Positions 29,401 through 36,921 of a DNA stretch of 64,000 nucleotides are shown here, in pieces (the stretch's first letter is position 1; the number at the start of each line of letters is the position of its first letter). The notes beneath the pieces are model-generated. The model saw nothing but the letters and a program-made list of their open reading frames with translations, was not told where the DNA came from and ran no database searches. The position numbers were made by a program, and so were the translations under genes. The stretch spans positions 124,001 to 188,000 of the forward strand of contig NZ_FMAR01000008.1 in the NCBI RefSeq assembly GCF_900094705.1, written 5' to 3'. The DNA comes from Chitinophaga costaii (lineage in GTDB: Bacteria > Bacteroidota > Bacteroidia > Chitinophagales > Chitinophagaceae).

Positions 29401-29880
29401 TAATGGCGTGGTGCTGATTATAAGCAGTTTCTCTACCTTTCCTTCTTTACCTATCCAAAAGAACTGTGCAAGACAAATGTGTTCATTATAACCCTGGTTA
29501 TGAAAATTTCCAATAATTACGGTATATGTATTGTCATCTGCACGCAGGTAGACTTTCTTCGCGGTTTTGGTAATTTCTTCCTTTTCTTTTTTGAATTCTC
29601 CCCTCACATAACTCAATAGATTTCTTTCTTTTCCTTCAGCCCCAGCCGCTTTATTAAAAACAATCTTATTATGCGGCACCAGAAGGCAGGTCAAAGCATC
29701 CACGAGGGTAGATTTTCCTGAACCTATATCTCCTGTCAATAATGCATTCTGTCCATTGGGTTGTATTTGCCAGCGAACCTTGTTAAATGTACCCCAATTG
29801 AGCACTTCCAAATATTGAAGTCGGTAACCCGCCAAATTGGCCTCGTCCGGTATGGTATTAAAAATTTCCTCCATAATCAA
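26470..29880 (-). CDS. jetC: Wadjet subunit JetC (SMC-like ATPase)
   Basis: An 1,136-residue SMC/Rad50-like ATPase. Walker A 'GDIGSGKST' is at residues 50-58. Long coiled coils fill the middle, with a hinge-like segment around 480-620. The signature 'SGGQKEK' is at 1016-1022 and Walker B 'FVVIDEAF' at about 1050-1057. Type I JetC forms the DNA-loop-extruding motor with JetA (kleisin-like) and JetB (KITE-like). All ATPase motifs are intact and the length matches the family. It starts 3 bases after jetB. Confidence 0.95.
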   Translation of the reverse strand: MIMEEIFNTIPDEANLAGYRLQYLEVLNWGTFNKVRWQIQPNGQNALLTGDIGSGKSTLVDALTCLLVPHNKIVFNKAAGAEGKERNLLSYVRGEFKKEKEEITKTAKKVYLRADDNTYTVIIGNFHNQGYNEHICLAQFFWIGKEGKVEKLLIISTTPLNIKDDFRNFTDINDLRKKLRNTDGVQLFNDNFSQYSEHFRRLFGMNSDKAIDLFYQTVSMKSVSSLTDFVREQMLENTDVKEQINALLKRFDDLNKAHAAVVHTREQYLILKPLTEACIEYGNVTRQIEDIEAMLEVMPVWFAEKKWQLLVQAIEDNNNELEKVQQQQQKVSLELDGLENRRQTIIHDIANNGGKRIEQIAGEIKRHEQDKGTKQKEFDDYDRIALQAGLKSVQDEHEFEENINKAKELDKECGQLEESLREQRDNQVSELRKQETEYLLEQKELQSLKDRKTQIPAWLVGFRSQLCYDLRINEEDLPFAGELLKVNEEETPWEGAIEKLLHDLGISLLVPKNHYRSVSNYVNNNPLKGADGRGIKLTYLEADLHNSSRIIKDLDQDSIAYKIDIKPDTPFYDWLEVYIQRSFGDYICTDVSGLQQVSFGITQQGLIKSGRIRHTKDDRKRIDDRRNYVLGWSNTEKIKVLEASVNMLEKKIDELQIKRRNIETKEKKNKDIKQLLGLLLYVKDFSRINWQYHVAKIYDLEQERNELLHNNDLLAQLQRNKNEVDQQIIDAKAKENQLTEKVGGLKNTLQNHEEQQRAAYQQKEQLALPLKAKWYPLIEEKLTDIKITLRGIDNRQEEFRKQFQGEGGELKKLRGRQMGYRSSIEKRMREIKEHSRAEYSEIAESIDARTEYIKKFEQIVSEDLKRHEERFKEELNKNVINSIAVFDSQLQKHETDIKQKIRTINQHLSEIVYNASQDTYITILMDATPNKEVRLFREELKKCYIHSFSSNNDLYTEEKYEQVKKILDRFASMENADRDWTSTVTDVRQWFEFNASERFRLDETEKEFYEGSGGKSGGQKEKLAYTILASALAYQFGLQFGESKSRSFRFVVIDEAFGRGSDESTRYGLELFKKLNLQLLIVTPLQKIHVIEGHVNSFHFVSNREGNNSQVSNFTKEEYESERNKHSSIFQNTSGI

Positions 29881-29883
29881 AGC

Positions 29884-30453
29884 TTATTCAGTTGCTTGTT
29901 TTTCCAATGCATAGCTCTGGAACCTTTTTAAAGTATCGTTTACAACATCCGCATTTACAAACCCCTTGATGATCCGGTGTATTTCATAATTTTTATCCTG
30001 GTCTTCCAGTTTTCTAAGAAACCCAATGTCTATTACCCGATTAATCGTTGTCGTTATCTTTTCCTGTTGCTTCGCCTCATCATTAGCACTTGGCAAAAAC
30101 ACTTTTACGCGATTAATAATCTCCTGTTCGCTAATGATAGAACGCACTGAACCTCCCTGCGCATCATGCTCCAATAAGAATTTTCTTAAGACGATGCAGA
30201 CTAAAGAGGTCAGAAAATTAAGCTGCCGTTTATCTGCCATTTTAGGCAATTGCACCTCGTCTTCCTCCCATTCCTTTTGCCGTAGAAACGCATAGCCTTC
30301 GCTTTTATCAAGGAACAATTCGAGTCCGACCGGTACGAAATATTTCTTGATATCAGGTTCAAACTGCAATAAGTTTTCCCATACCTCTTTTTGATGGTTA
30401 TATACTATTCCTTTTAATAAGGCAATGAGGCTTGTAGCGTATTTATATTCCAT
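29884..30453 (-). CDS. jetB: Wadjet subunit JetB (DUF4194, KITE-like)
   Basis: The 189-residue protein has the DUF4194 features: 'LLKGIVYNHQKEVWENLL', 'PVGLELFLDKSEGYAFLRQ' and a winged-helix tail ending 'YEIHRIIKGFVNADVVND'. It corresponds to MukE-like KITE subunits that bridge the SMC heads and the kleisin. It sits one base after jetA and three before jetC, matching the fixed A-B-C-D order of type I Wadjet. Confidence 0.92.
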   Translation of the reverse strand: MEYKYATSLIALLKGIVYNHQKEVWENLLQFEPDIKKYFVPVGLELFLDKSEGYAFLRQKEWEEDEVQLPKMADKRQLNFLTSLVCIVLRKFLLEHDAQGGSVRSIISEQEIINRVKVFLPSANDEAKQQEKITTTINRVIDIGFLRKLEDQDKNYEIHRIIKGFVNADVVNDTLKRFQSYALEKQATE

Positions 30454-30454
30454 T

Positions 30455-31879
30455 TTATCGGTTAAAGATGATGACGGGGGTTTGCATACGATATGTTTTA
30501 CCGGTAGCCGTATTTTCTATAATTAAATATTCCTTTTGATCGCGGTTCACGAAATGCTTACCCTCATTTGTAGCTATTTGCATGTAGCCTAATATTTCAG
30601 CAACTCCCTTGGTAGGCTTATAGTGATTTAGTAGATCTGAGAGGGCAATCTGGGAATGGTTTCTTAGCAGGGATTTTACATTATTTCGTAATAGCTCTAT
30701 ATCTACATAAAATTGTTCAAATAGCATGTCGGTATCTGCTGTTGAAATCCCATCGGAAATGGTTGTATCCTGAAAGGCTACTTTAACTGGTGGATTAAAA
30801 AGCGGTCGATCCATTGTAAATGAAGGCCTATAAAGACCATCGATCTCCATCCAGATTTCCTGCTGATCAATGAATTCCTTATGCTCTAATAACAGGCTTT
30901 CTATTTGCTCAATGCTATGAAGAATATGCCTGCTTTCAGAAAGATTTTTTTGCTCTACAAATTTTCTGAGCTGTTCAATTAATCCGTCATTGCTACGATT
31001 TACCTTGTCTCCAGCATCTACGAGATTCGTTTTTATCCTATCGACGGTTTGTTCTTTTTTGATCTCAGAAATCGCAGGTATGTTGTTGATCTTTTCCAAT
31101 AATACTTCCAGTTCCTCCTGCATTTGCTCGCTCATCAAAAACTCCCAGAAAGCCTTAAAACTTTTTCCCTGATCGGTGTTCCAAAGGAAATCTTGTTGCT
31201 GAAATACATTGTCAAGTAAGTCCGCTTTTGCTAAGCTGCTTTTAATAATGGTTTGACGGGTCTGAGTATCCAGTTCCCTGAAATTTTCCTCTACCTGCCG
31301 GAAATCAGAAAGTAAACGCTTCGCAGTTTCTTCAGCTAAAAAATAGTTTTCTTTTATTTGAGTACTGGACGGCTTTGCGAAATTGCCCTGACGTATCTGT
31401 TCGATTTCCTTGTCAATCTTATTTCGTTCCTCCTGTAATTGTTGGATACGCTCATAAGGCCCGGAAGTCGTGTTGACTATCTGTTGCAATAAATGGAAGA
31501 ATTGGATGAGTCGGCTGTGCGTTCCAACGAATTGCTGTTTATTCAGATCTTCCAGCCATTTCAATGCATTTTCCGTAGCAGGTGAAAGTTCATATACCGG
31601 TTCGTCCGCTCTTTCGTAATACCTTCGTAAATAACCTTGCTCCGCCCATTTATGCAAATAATCTACGGGAGTTTTACTATAGTCACTGATACCTTGCCGT
31701 TGTAGTGAAAAGATGTAATCTCCTAAAATACCTTGTAATTCCGTCTGTAAATACGAGATCTTATCTTGCTGTTTAAATACCAGATGAAAAAAACTGACCA
31801 GCAGAGGGAAGTGCTCCGCCCGCAACAACTGGAGTGTTTTGTCGTTTTTATAGAAAGATAAGGCTTTTTCGTAGTTCAT
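30455..31879 (-). CDS. jetA: Wadjet subunit JetA (DUF3375, kleisin-like)
   Basis: A 474-residue protein of the DUF3375 family. The N-terminal winged-helix part contains 'YLHKWAEQGYLRRYYE', a helical middle follows, and the C-terminus has 'SQIALSDLLNHYKPTKGVA' and 'EILGYMQIATNEGKHFVN'. JetA is the MukF-like kleisin of the Wadjet motor. It is the first intact gene of the jet set, preceded by SIR2-like debris whose last stop lies 9 bases upstream of its ATG. Confidence 0.92.
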   Translation of the reverse strand: MNYEKALSFYKNDKTLQLLRAEHFPLLVSFFHLVFKQQDKISYLQTELQGILGDYIFSLQRQGISDYSKTPVDYLHKWAEQGYLRRYYERADEPVYELSPATENALKWLEDLNKQQFVGTHSRLIQFFHLLQQIVNTTSGPYERIQQLQEERNKIDKEIEQIRQGNFAKPSSTQIKENYFLAEETAKRLLSDFRQVEENFRELDTQTRQTIIKSSLAKADLLDNVFQQQDFLWNTDQGKSFKAFWEFLMSEQMQEELEVLLEKINNIPAISEIKKEQTVDRIKTNLVDAGDKVNRSNDGLIEQLRKFVEQKNLSESRHILHSIEQIESLLLEHKEFIDQQEIWMEIDGLYRPSFTMDRPLFNPPVKVAFQDTTISDGISTADTDMLFEQFYVDIELLRNNVKSLLRNHSQIALSDLLNHYKPTKGVAEILGYMQIATNEGKHFVNRDQKEYLIIENTATGKTYRMQTPVIIFNR

Positions 31880-31888
31880 TATTTCTTA

Positions 31889-32373
31889 TTATAGCATAGT
31901 CTCAATATCTTTTTCAACTATTCGATATTTGTCTCGCACATCATCTCCGTGGTAATAGCTTAGTAGGTCTTCTTTAGTTAATGTGCCTTGCTCAAGAAAC
32001 TTCTTTAATTATAATGGCCCCCAGTTCAGGACCGATAAATAAGTTTTCTTAGTTTTTCAAGCGCTATCTGATTGGCCGGGCTTGCCCGGTTAATCAGGTT
32101 CGTCTTTCCAGTTTTTATCACCTCCTCGATAAGTTGCGAATAAATATCTGCTAAACTTCGAGGAGCGCCCTCAATGACCGATGTTTCTTTGTCGATTTTA
32201 TCTTTAATATATTTGGTTAAATCAGCAACATCAGGAATCAATGGCCATTTGCCTTCTTGCATAGAAACAGCTAAAGGACATCCAGCCGAAATAAAAAAGC
32301 CCACAGGTTTCTTATCCTGAGATAAGGTTTGTCTTAAATATTTCGATTGACGGATTGGGTCGTGATAACTCAT
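31889..32373 (-). pseudogene. SIR2-like defence protein, broken
   Basis: The first 115 codons (32373 to the TGA at 32026) read like the start of a SIR2-type NADase: 'PVGFFISAGCPLAV' resembles the glycine-rich NAD-binding G-A-G-x-S loop, and 'PLIPDVADLTKYI' follows. After the stop, the frame with 'IGPELGAIIIK' and then another with 'FLEQGTLTKEDLLSYYHGD' continue to TAA 31889-31891 just before jetA. The catalytic middle is missing and at least two frame changes occur. Intact relatives are several hundred residues long, so this is a decayed gene between rloB and jetA. Confidence 0.65.
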
Positions 32374-32394
32374 AATGACATATATATTAATAAT

Positions 32395-33084
32395 CTAATT
32401 TTTCAGTTTTAACAATTCCTCTACCAGCTTCCACACCATTGTACAAGGATTATGATTTGCATAATCCTTTTTATCCGCAAATCGTTCTGCTAATCTCTTA
32501 GCATTCCTCATCGCATCTTCTAAGCTTCCATATTCTTTTAGGAGTGCGTACATCTGCTCACTATTCTTTTCATATCGAAAACCTTCACCTAAGGTTGGTT
32601 TCAAATGACTTTCGATCATCTCTTTATAAACTTGTCGAGACATTGAGTTCTCGTAATATTGGAAATGCAATAGATACCATAATTCGAAAGCTTCATTGCT
32701 CCAAGCGCAACCCAAAGATGAATTACTGCAACGCTGTATAGTCGCGTTAAAATCTTGTGCTGAGAAGCTGTCGCGATCAAAAACTACCCACAACCTTTCT
32801 ACTTTACGTGTCGTATTTTTTTCATAAGCACTTTGTAATCGAAACGCCTCATCTACCAGGGACTGGGTATTTCTTCCAGTTCCAGCAATATCTATTTGGT
32901 AAGCAGTCAATACCCCTTTAGGCAAATCTTTTTTCAGTCCCTCAAAATAGTTAGGCTCCGTAGCTTCACCCTCACATACTATAAGGTAGTATTTACGTTT
33001 AGATCGTATATCTTTTTTTCGTTTTTGCTCTTCCCTGGCAAATCGCTTTAACCGCTCATTAGGGATTTTTATTTTTCTTGCCAT
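32395..33084 (-). CDS. rloB: RloB-family Toprim-like protein (AbiLii-like)
   Basis: A 229-residue protein with a basic N-terminus and a Toprim-like fold. The acidic motif 'CEGEATEPNYF' places Glu40 and Glu43 at the first catalytic position, and 'VVFDRDSF' gives Asp103/Asp105. The family partners AAA ATPases of the RloA/AAA15 type. The lactococcal AbiL system is this pair, and PARIS is a relative. It overlaps rloA by 16 bases, so the two are coupled. I infer a nuclease effector. Confidence 0.88.
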   Translation of the reverse strand: MARKIKIPNERLKRFAREEQKRKKDIRSKRKYYLIVCEGEATEPNYFEGLKKDLPKGVLTAYQIDIAGTGRNTQSLVDEAFRLQSAYEKNTTRKVERLWVVFDRDSFSAQDFNATIQRCSNSSLGCAWSNEAFELWYLLHFQYYENSMSRQVYKEMIESHLKPTLGEGFRYEKNSEQMYALLKEYGSLEDAMRNAKRLAERFADKKDYANHNPCTMVWKLVEELLKLKN

Positions 33085-34361
33085 TCCGTAACAACATTTG
33101 ATAGGTTTCCAATAAACGGAATAGCACCATAACGACCTTCTATATAATCTTTTTCGAATGAGCGGTCTTTACGTATAGTTTTCCCTTCCTCTTTATACTC
33201 TACTAATGAATACATATCAGATGACCCGTATGAATCTTTTTCAACGAAATAAATCTGATCTCTCCGGTAGTTACCATAATACAATAAATTTGTATCGTGC
33301 GTAGCAAAAATCAGCTGTGCGTTATTCTGGTTAAACTCTTTTGAGTTGAAAAGTTTAGTAACAGCAAGTGTTAATAGGGGGTGCAAACTTGCGTCTAATT
33401 CATCAATAACTAATACACCGCCATCATTCAGCACATCGAAAACAGGCCCGGAGATGTTGAAAAGCTTGTTCGTACCGGAAGATTCCTGGCTTCGCATGTC
33501 AAATTCCACATTGCCAACAAGCTTACCTTTAGAGTTGTATTTTTTATGGATGGTTTTGATATCAATCTTAAATGCTCCTTCCAGATCAGTAACCAATTGT
33601 TTTACTAAACTTTCCGGCATATCGTTGGGAAGTTCTTTAGGATCAAAAGGCTTCTTACTGATGCTGATATCATCAAAGCCTAAATCTAACTTTTTATAGA
33701 AATTAAGCAGGGTGGAACTGGTGAGTTTGTTCTCCAGCATACCGAATGTTACCCCTTTATATCCTTCATGGCTCAAGCCGGAAATAGTGAAAAAATTATT
33801 ATACCATTGCATGATTTTTTTTGCAATCTTACCATTGAATTGATCTGCTACTGCTAGGAATAAAGCATTATCCCTTGTGCGCTCTTCTAAATCTTTTCCT
33901 TCGGGAAACCCCTTCATCACTTCAATGCCATCATTTTCGCGGATAAATAGGGGTTTTTCAGCTTGCTTTGGTGCCTCAAAAAGCCATTCAGCATGCACTG
34001 CTCTATTATCTACTTCAAATCCATATCTATAGCGGACATTATCAATTATAAAGATGGCCTCAAAAGACGAGGGAGTATTCTCAGTTTCTACATTTAATAG
34101 AAACGGAATAACATCTAATTCGTCCGCTGATGACTGTTCAAAAGATTGTAGGACCAATCTTCGCATAGTCGACATAGCTTTAATAAAATTACTTTTACCA
34201 CTAGCATTCGCACCATATATAACAGCACCCTTCAATAAATCGTAGCGGTTTGAGGAAAATATATTCGTATCTAAATGCTCCTTTATGGGGGTAGCCAATA
34301 AACTAAGTGTCGTTTTTGTTTTAAATGAAAGATAATTGCCGACAGAAAATTCGAGTAGCAT
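33069..34361 (-). CDS. rloA: RloA-family AAA/ABC-type ATPase (AbiLi-like)
   Basis: A 430-residue ATPase of the AAA15/OLD-like class. Walker A 'YGANASGKSNF' spans about residues 49-59, Walker B is in 'GGVLVIDELDASLHPL', and the switch His is in 'IFATHDTNLLYYG'. It opens 'MLLEFSVGNYLSFKTKTTL', the common start of this family. With RloB it forms a two-gene abortive-infection type module. It is the first gene of the minus-strand operon, with a -7 box and a palindrome just upstream. Confidence 0.9.
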   Translation of the reverse strand: MLLEFSVGNYLSFKTKTTLSLLATPIKEHLDTNIFSSNRYDLLKGAVIYGANASGKSNFIKAMSTMRRLVLQSFEQSSADELDVIPFLLNVETENTPSSFEAIFIIDNVRYRYGFEVDNRAVHAEWLFEAPKQAEKPLFIRENDGIEVMKGFPEGKDLEERTRDNALFLAVADQFNGKIAKKIMQWYNNFFTISGLSHEGYKGVTFGMLENKLTSSTLLNFYKKLDLGFDDISISKKPFDPKELPNDMPESLVKQLVTDLEGAFKIDIKTIHKKYNSKGKLVGNVEFDMRSQESSGTNKLFNISGPVFDVLNDGGVLVIDELDASLHPLLTLAVTKLFNSKEFNQNNAQLIFATHDTNLLYYGNYRRDQIYFVEKDSYGSSDMYSLVEYKEEGKTIRKDRSFEKDYIEGRYGAIPFIGNLSNVVTEWQEK

Positions 34362-34374
34362 GATAGGTTGTTTA

Positions 34375-34439
34375 TGAGAAATTTTCTCAAAGATACAAAT
34401 ATTATTTATGTTTTTGCCTATTATTGAGGAAATATCTCA
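34375..34439 (-). promoter_or_regulatory. Promoter and palindrome pair upstream of rloA
   Basis: On the minus strand TATCTTTG (34388-34395) matches the Bacteroidota -7 box TAnnTTTG, 27 bases before the rloA ATG. No good -33 TTTG is seen. A perfect 15-bp palindrome TGAGAAA-T-TTTCTCA (34375-34389) overlaps the expected transcription start. A related but imperfect copy, TGAGGAAATATCTCA, lies at 34425-34439, centred 50 bases away. The pair looks like operator sites around one promoter. Confidence 0.55.
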
Positions 34440-34454
34440 TTTTAAACCATTTTT

Positions 34455-35094
34455 ATTGCCACGCAAGAACTTGAACAGCTCATAGAAGCACAGACAGAAA
34501 GCCCAGATCTTGATTTCAAACAAGATTGTTCATGGAACGCAAAGAAAATGGCTTAAGATTTTATTGCCATGTCAAATCTTAAGGATGGTGGGTATATTAT
34601 TATAGGTGTACGGGAAGATGTCTTTAATTTTTTTGCTGAGGGTGTTAGCGAAGCTAATATTAACTCTTATAAAGTTGATATAATGAAAGATCAGATGTTA
34701 AAATATACTGACCCAGCAGTTGAGATCAAAGTAAGTTATCCAATGGATATATGTCGTGATAAAAGTAATGTCATTCAAAGAAATCCCGGTTTTTTCTAAG
34801 TGTGATGTGGATGGCGAATTGAAAGCAAACATGCTTTATTACAGAAATTCAAATCGTCGGGTTGAAAGCGCACCAGTCTCAAATGCCAATGATCTCCGCG
34901 ACATTATAGAACTCGCAACAGTAAAATTAATGCAAAGGAGAAAAGCATTTGGATTTTATGCGGAACCACAAGAACTTGGAATCTTAGACAAAGAAATACA
35001 GAATATTCCTAAATCACCATTGCTCGGAAACAGCGCGGAGAAAATGGAGCAGACCTTTTACATCAACAAAGGCAGCAATATCACTTTGAAGTAA
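34455..35094 (+). pseudogene. AlbA_2/Schlafen-domain ATP-binding protein, broken
   Basis: The plus-strand frame from about 34455 reads 'LEQLIEAQTESPDLDFKQD', the classic AlbA_2 start, then a TAA at 34554-34556 where a Lys codon is expected. It continues 'DFIAMSNLKDGGYIIIGV' and then shifts frame near 34740 into 'YVVIKVMSFKEIPVFSK' and onward to TAA 35092-35094. The start codon itself is ATT. One nonsense change, one frameshift and a lost start make it a pseudogene. It is divergent from rloA across the palindrome region. Confidence 0.75.
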
Positions 35095-35605
35095 GCTTAT
35101 AACCTCATGGAGGGCAGATAAGTCAATAAAGACCTGACCAGCAAGGAAGGCCAGCTTTACAATGCCTGGTTACAGGCCGACTTTAAGCAAAGCGATGATA
35201 ACGGCAACTTTAAGCTGAAACACTACCATGAAAATTATGGATATGACCTGGAGGCAGTATTGAGCAAACATCCGATCAAAGAGTTGGGCAATGATGACTT
35301 TAAGGCAAACCTGATAGATTCCCTCAGAAAGGTCAACCTCCAGTCCGCTACGTTTAAAAACGGCAGCACTGAACAAAAGCAATACATCGAAGCCAACCTC
35401 AATTTAAGACGATCAATATTTATGACAGCGGCATGCAGAGGCTTGACAACCGCCAGTCGAAATCAGAAAAACAGGCTGAAGGCGAATGCCATTCGGTTAA
35501 ACAGGATGGTAAAAATGAAAGGCAGGGAGTTGCTGAAGATGATGGCCCTGAGATACCCAAGGCTGCGAACAAAAAAAAGAAAGGCAAACGCCATCGGTAT
35601 AACTA
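35095..35605 (+). pseudogene. DUF3945-type mobile-element protein, C-terminal remnant
   Basis: Translation gives 'NLMEGR*VNKDLTSKEGQ', 'YNAWLQADFKQ', 'HENYGYDLEAVLSKHPIKE' and 'EANPQFKTINIYDSGMQR', matching the C-terminal part of DUF3945 proteins carried by Bacteroidota conjugative and mobilisable elements. There is a TAA at 35119-35121 and a single-base loss near 35398, after which the correct frame ends at 35605. The 5' part is missing, cut at the AlbA_2 pseudogene. It marks the mobile origin of the island. Confidence 0.7.
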
Positions 35606-36864
35606 AGCTAATGAATTGTAAAACTTAAAATGCTGTATAATGAGCAACCAGCTTCCCGTAATCAGATGATCAGTACACTGCGAAGATTAGGCGTTGAGCC
35701 CCAGGCGGTCGAACAACCATTAGACCTTTCGATTCCTGAAAACAAGATGATGCTTGCTTTTTATCTCGCGGCACCTGAAGTTGAAAACGACCGCAGGGCA
35801 CTGAATGTGTTCCACGGTATGCGCAGGGCAAAGAAAGAAGGCCGTGTAATAGGTATCGCTCCTCTGGGTTATAGTAGTAAGGTTACAGAAACAGGTAAAA
35901 AATATATCGCAATTAAGGATGATGAAGCCGAAATAATGCGATGGGCGTTTAGTGAGCTCGCAGCCGGTAAGTTAAATACAGAACAGATATGGAAAGAGGC
36001 GCGGGCAAAAGGGCTGAAATGCAGCAAAAATACATTTTGGAATTTTATCCGTAATCCTGTCTATGGCGGAAAGGTCTTCATAGCGAAGTATAAAGATGAA
36101 GAAAGTTTTTAGTACAAGGGTTGCATGAGCCGCTTATTTCTGAAGCGTTGTTTTATGATGCACAGGATGTATTAGATGGACGCAAAAAGATAATGAGGAC
36201 AAAGATAGCTGTTGATGGAAATCTGCCGCTACGTGGCTTCATTTTGTGTCCTCGATGCGGAGCTGCTTACCGGTAGTGCCTCTAAAGGGCGTACAAATTA
36301 CTATCATTATTACCATTGTTCGGCTACCTGTGGCTTCAGGCATAAGGCTCCTGAAGCCAATGAATTGATTGTCGATGAAATAAGAAAATATGTAAGGCCG
36401 TTGCGCTCACTGAAACTTTATAAAGAGGCTATTTCGACGGTTTACAAAAGCAAGACCAGAAACCAGCGTTCGGATGTACAGCAATTAAAAGTACAGTTAG
36501 AGGAATCTAACAGAAGATTATCTAAGGCGAGGGAGTTGTTACTTACAGGAGATATTGAGGCTGACGATTACCGGACAATAGAATCCGAAACAGAAGAGAA
36601 GATTAACCGGATGGAAGCTAAGTTAACTGCCACCGCAAGTCCATCCATCAACATTGAAACTCTGCTGGATATGGCCATTTCAAATATATCGCAACTGGAT
36701 ACTTTATATGAGCAAGGTACTGTAACCTAGCAAAGAAAGATAGTTGGTTCGATGTTGCCCGAAAAATTGACTTTTAACGGATTTCGTTATCGAACCACAA
36801 GAGTTAACGAAGCATTGAGGCTTTTGTTACTGTTTGATAAGGCTTTACAATGCAAAAAAAATGG

Positions 36865-36897
36865 GACAAATCAAATGTTTTCTGACTTGTCCCAAGA
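36865..36897 (-). terminator. Island-borne terminator for tRNA-Lys
   Basis: TGGGACAA-A-TCA and TGA-C-TTGTCCCA form an interrupted stem. On the minus strand it starts a few bases after the tRNA 3' end and is followed by eight T residues (36854-36862 region). It replaces the chromosomal terminator moved to 25150-25178. Confidence 0.75.
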
Positions 36898-36898
36898 G

Positions 36899-36921
36899 GT
36901 GAACCGGTTGGGACTCGAACC
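36899..36921. repeat. Island end repeat within tRNA-Lys (att-like site)
   Basis: Identical over 23 bases to 25179-25201. It includes the tRNA T-loop and acceptor 3' strand. Confidence 0.9.

Larger units (their letters stand above)
25202..36898. mobile_element. Integrated defence island in tRNA-Lys (about 11.7 kb)
   Basis: Bounded by the 23-bp direct repeat at 25179-25201 and 36899-36921. It contains type I Wadjet (jetABCD), an RloA/RloB pair, a SIR2-like remnant, and decayed AlbA_2, DUF3945 and serine recombinase genes. Base composition looks more AT-rich than the flanks. The recombinase lacks most of its catalytic domain, so the element is probably immobile. Left of jetD (25202-25300) there is only a 99-base tail with no clear terminator. 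Confidence 0.88.
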
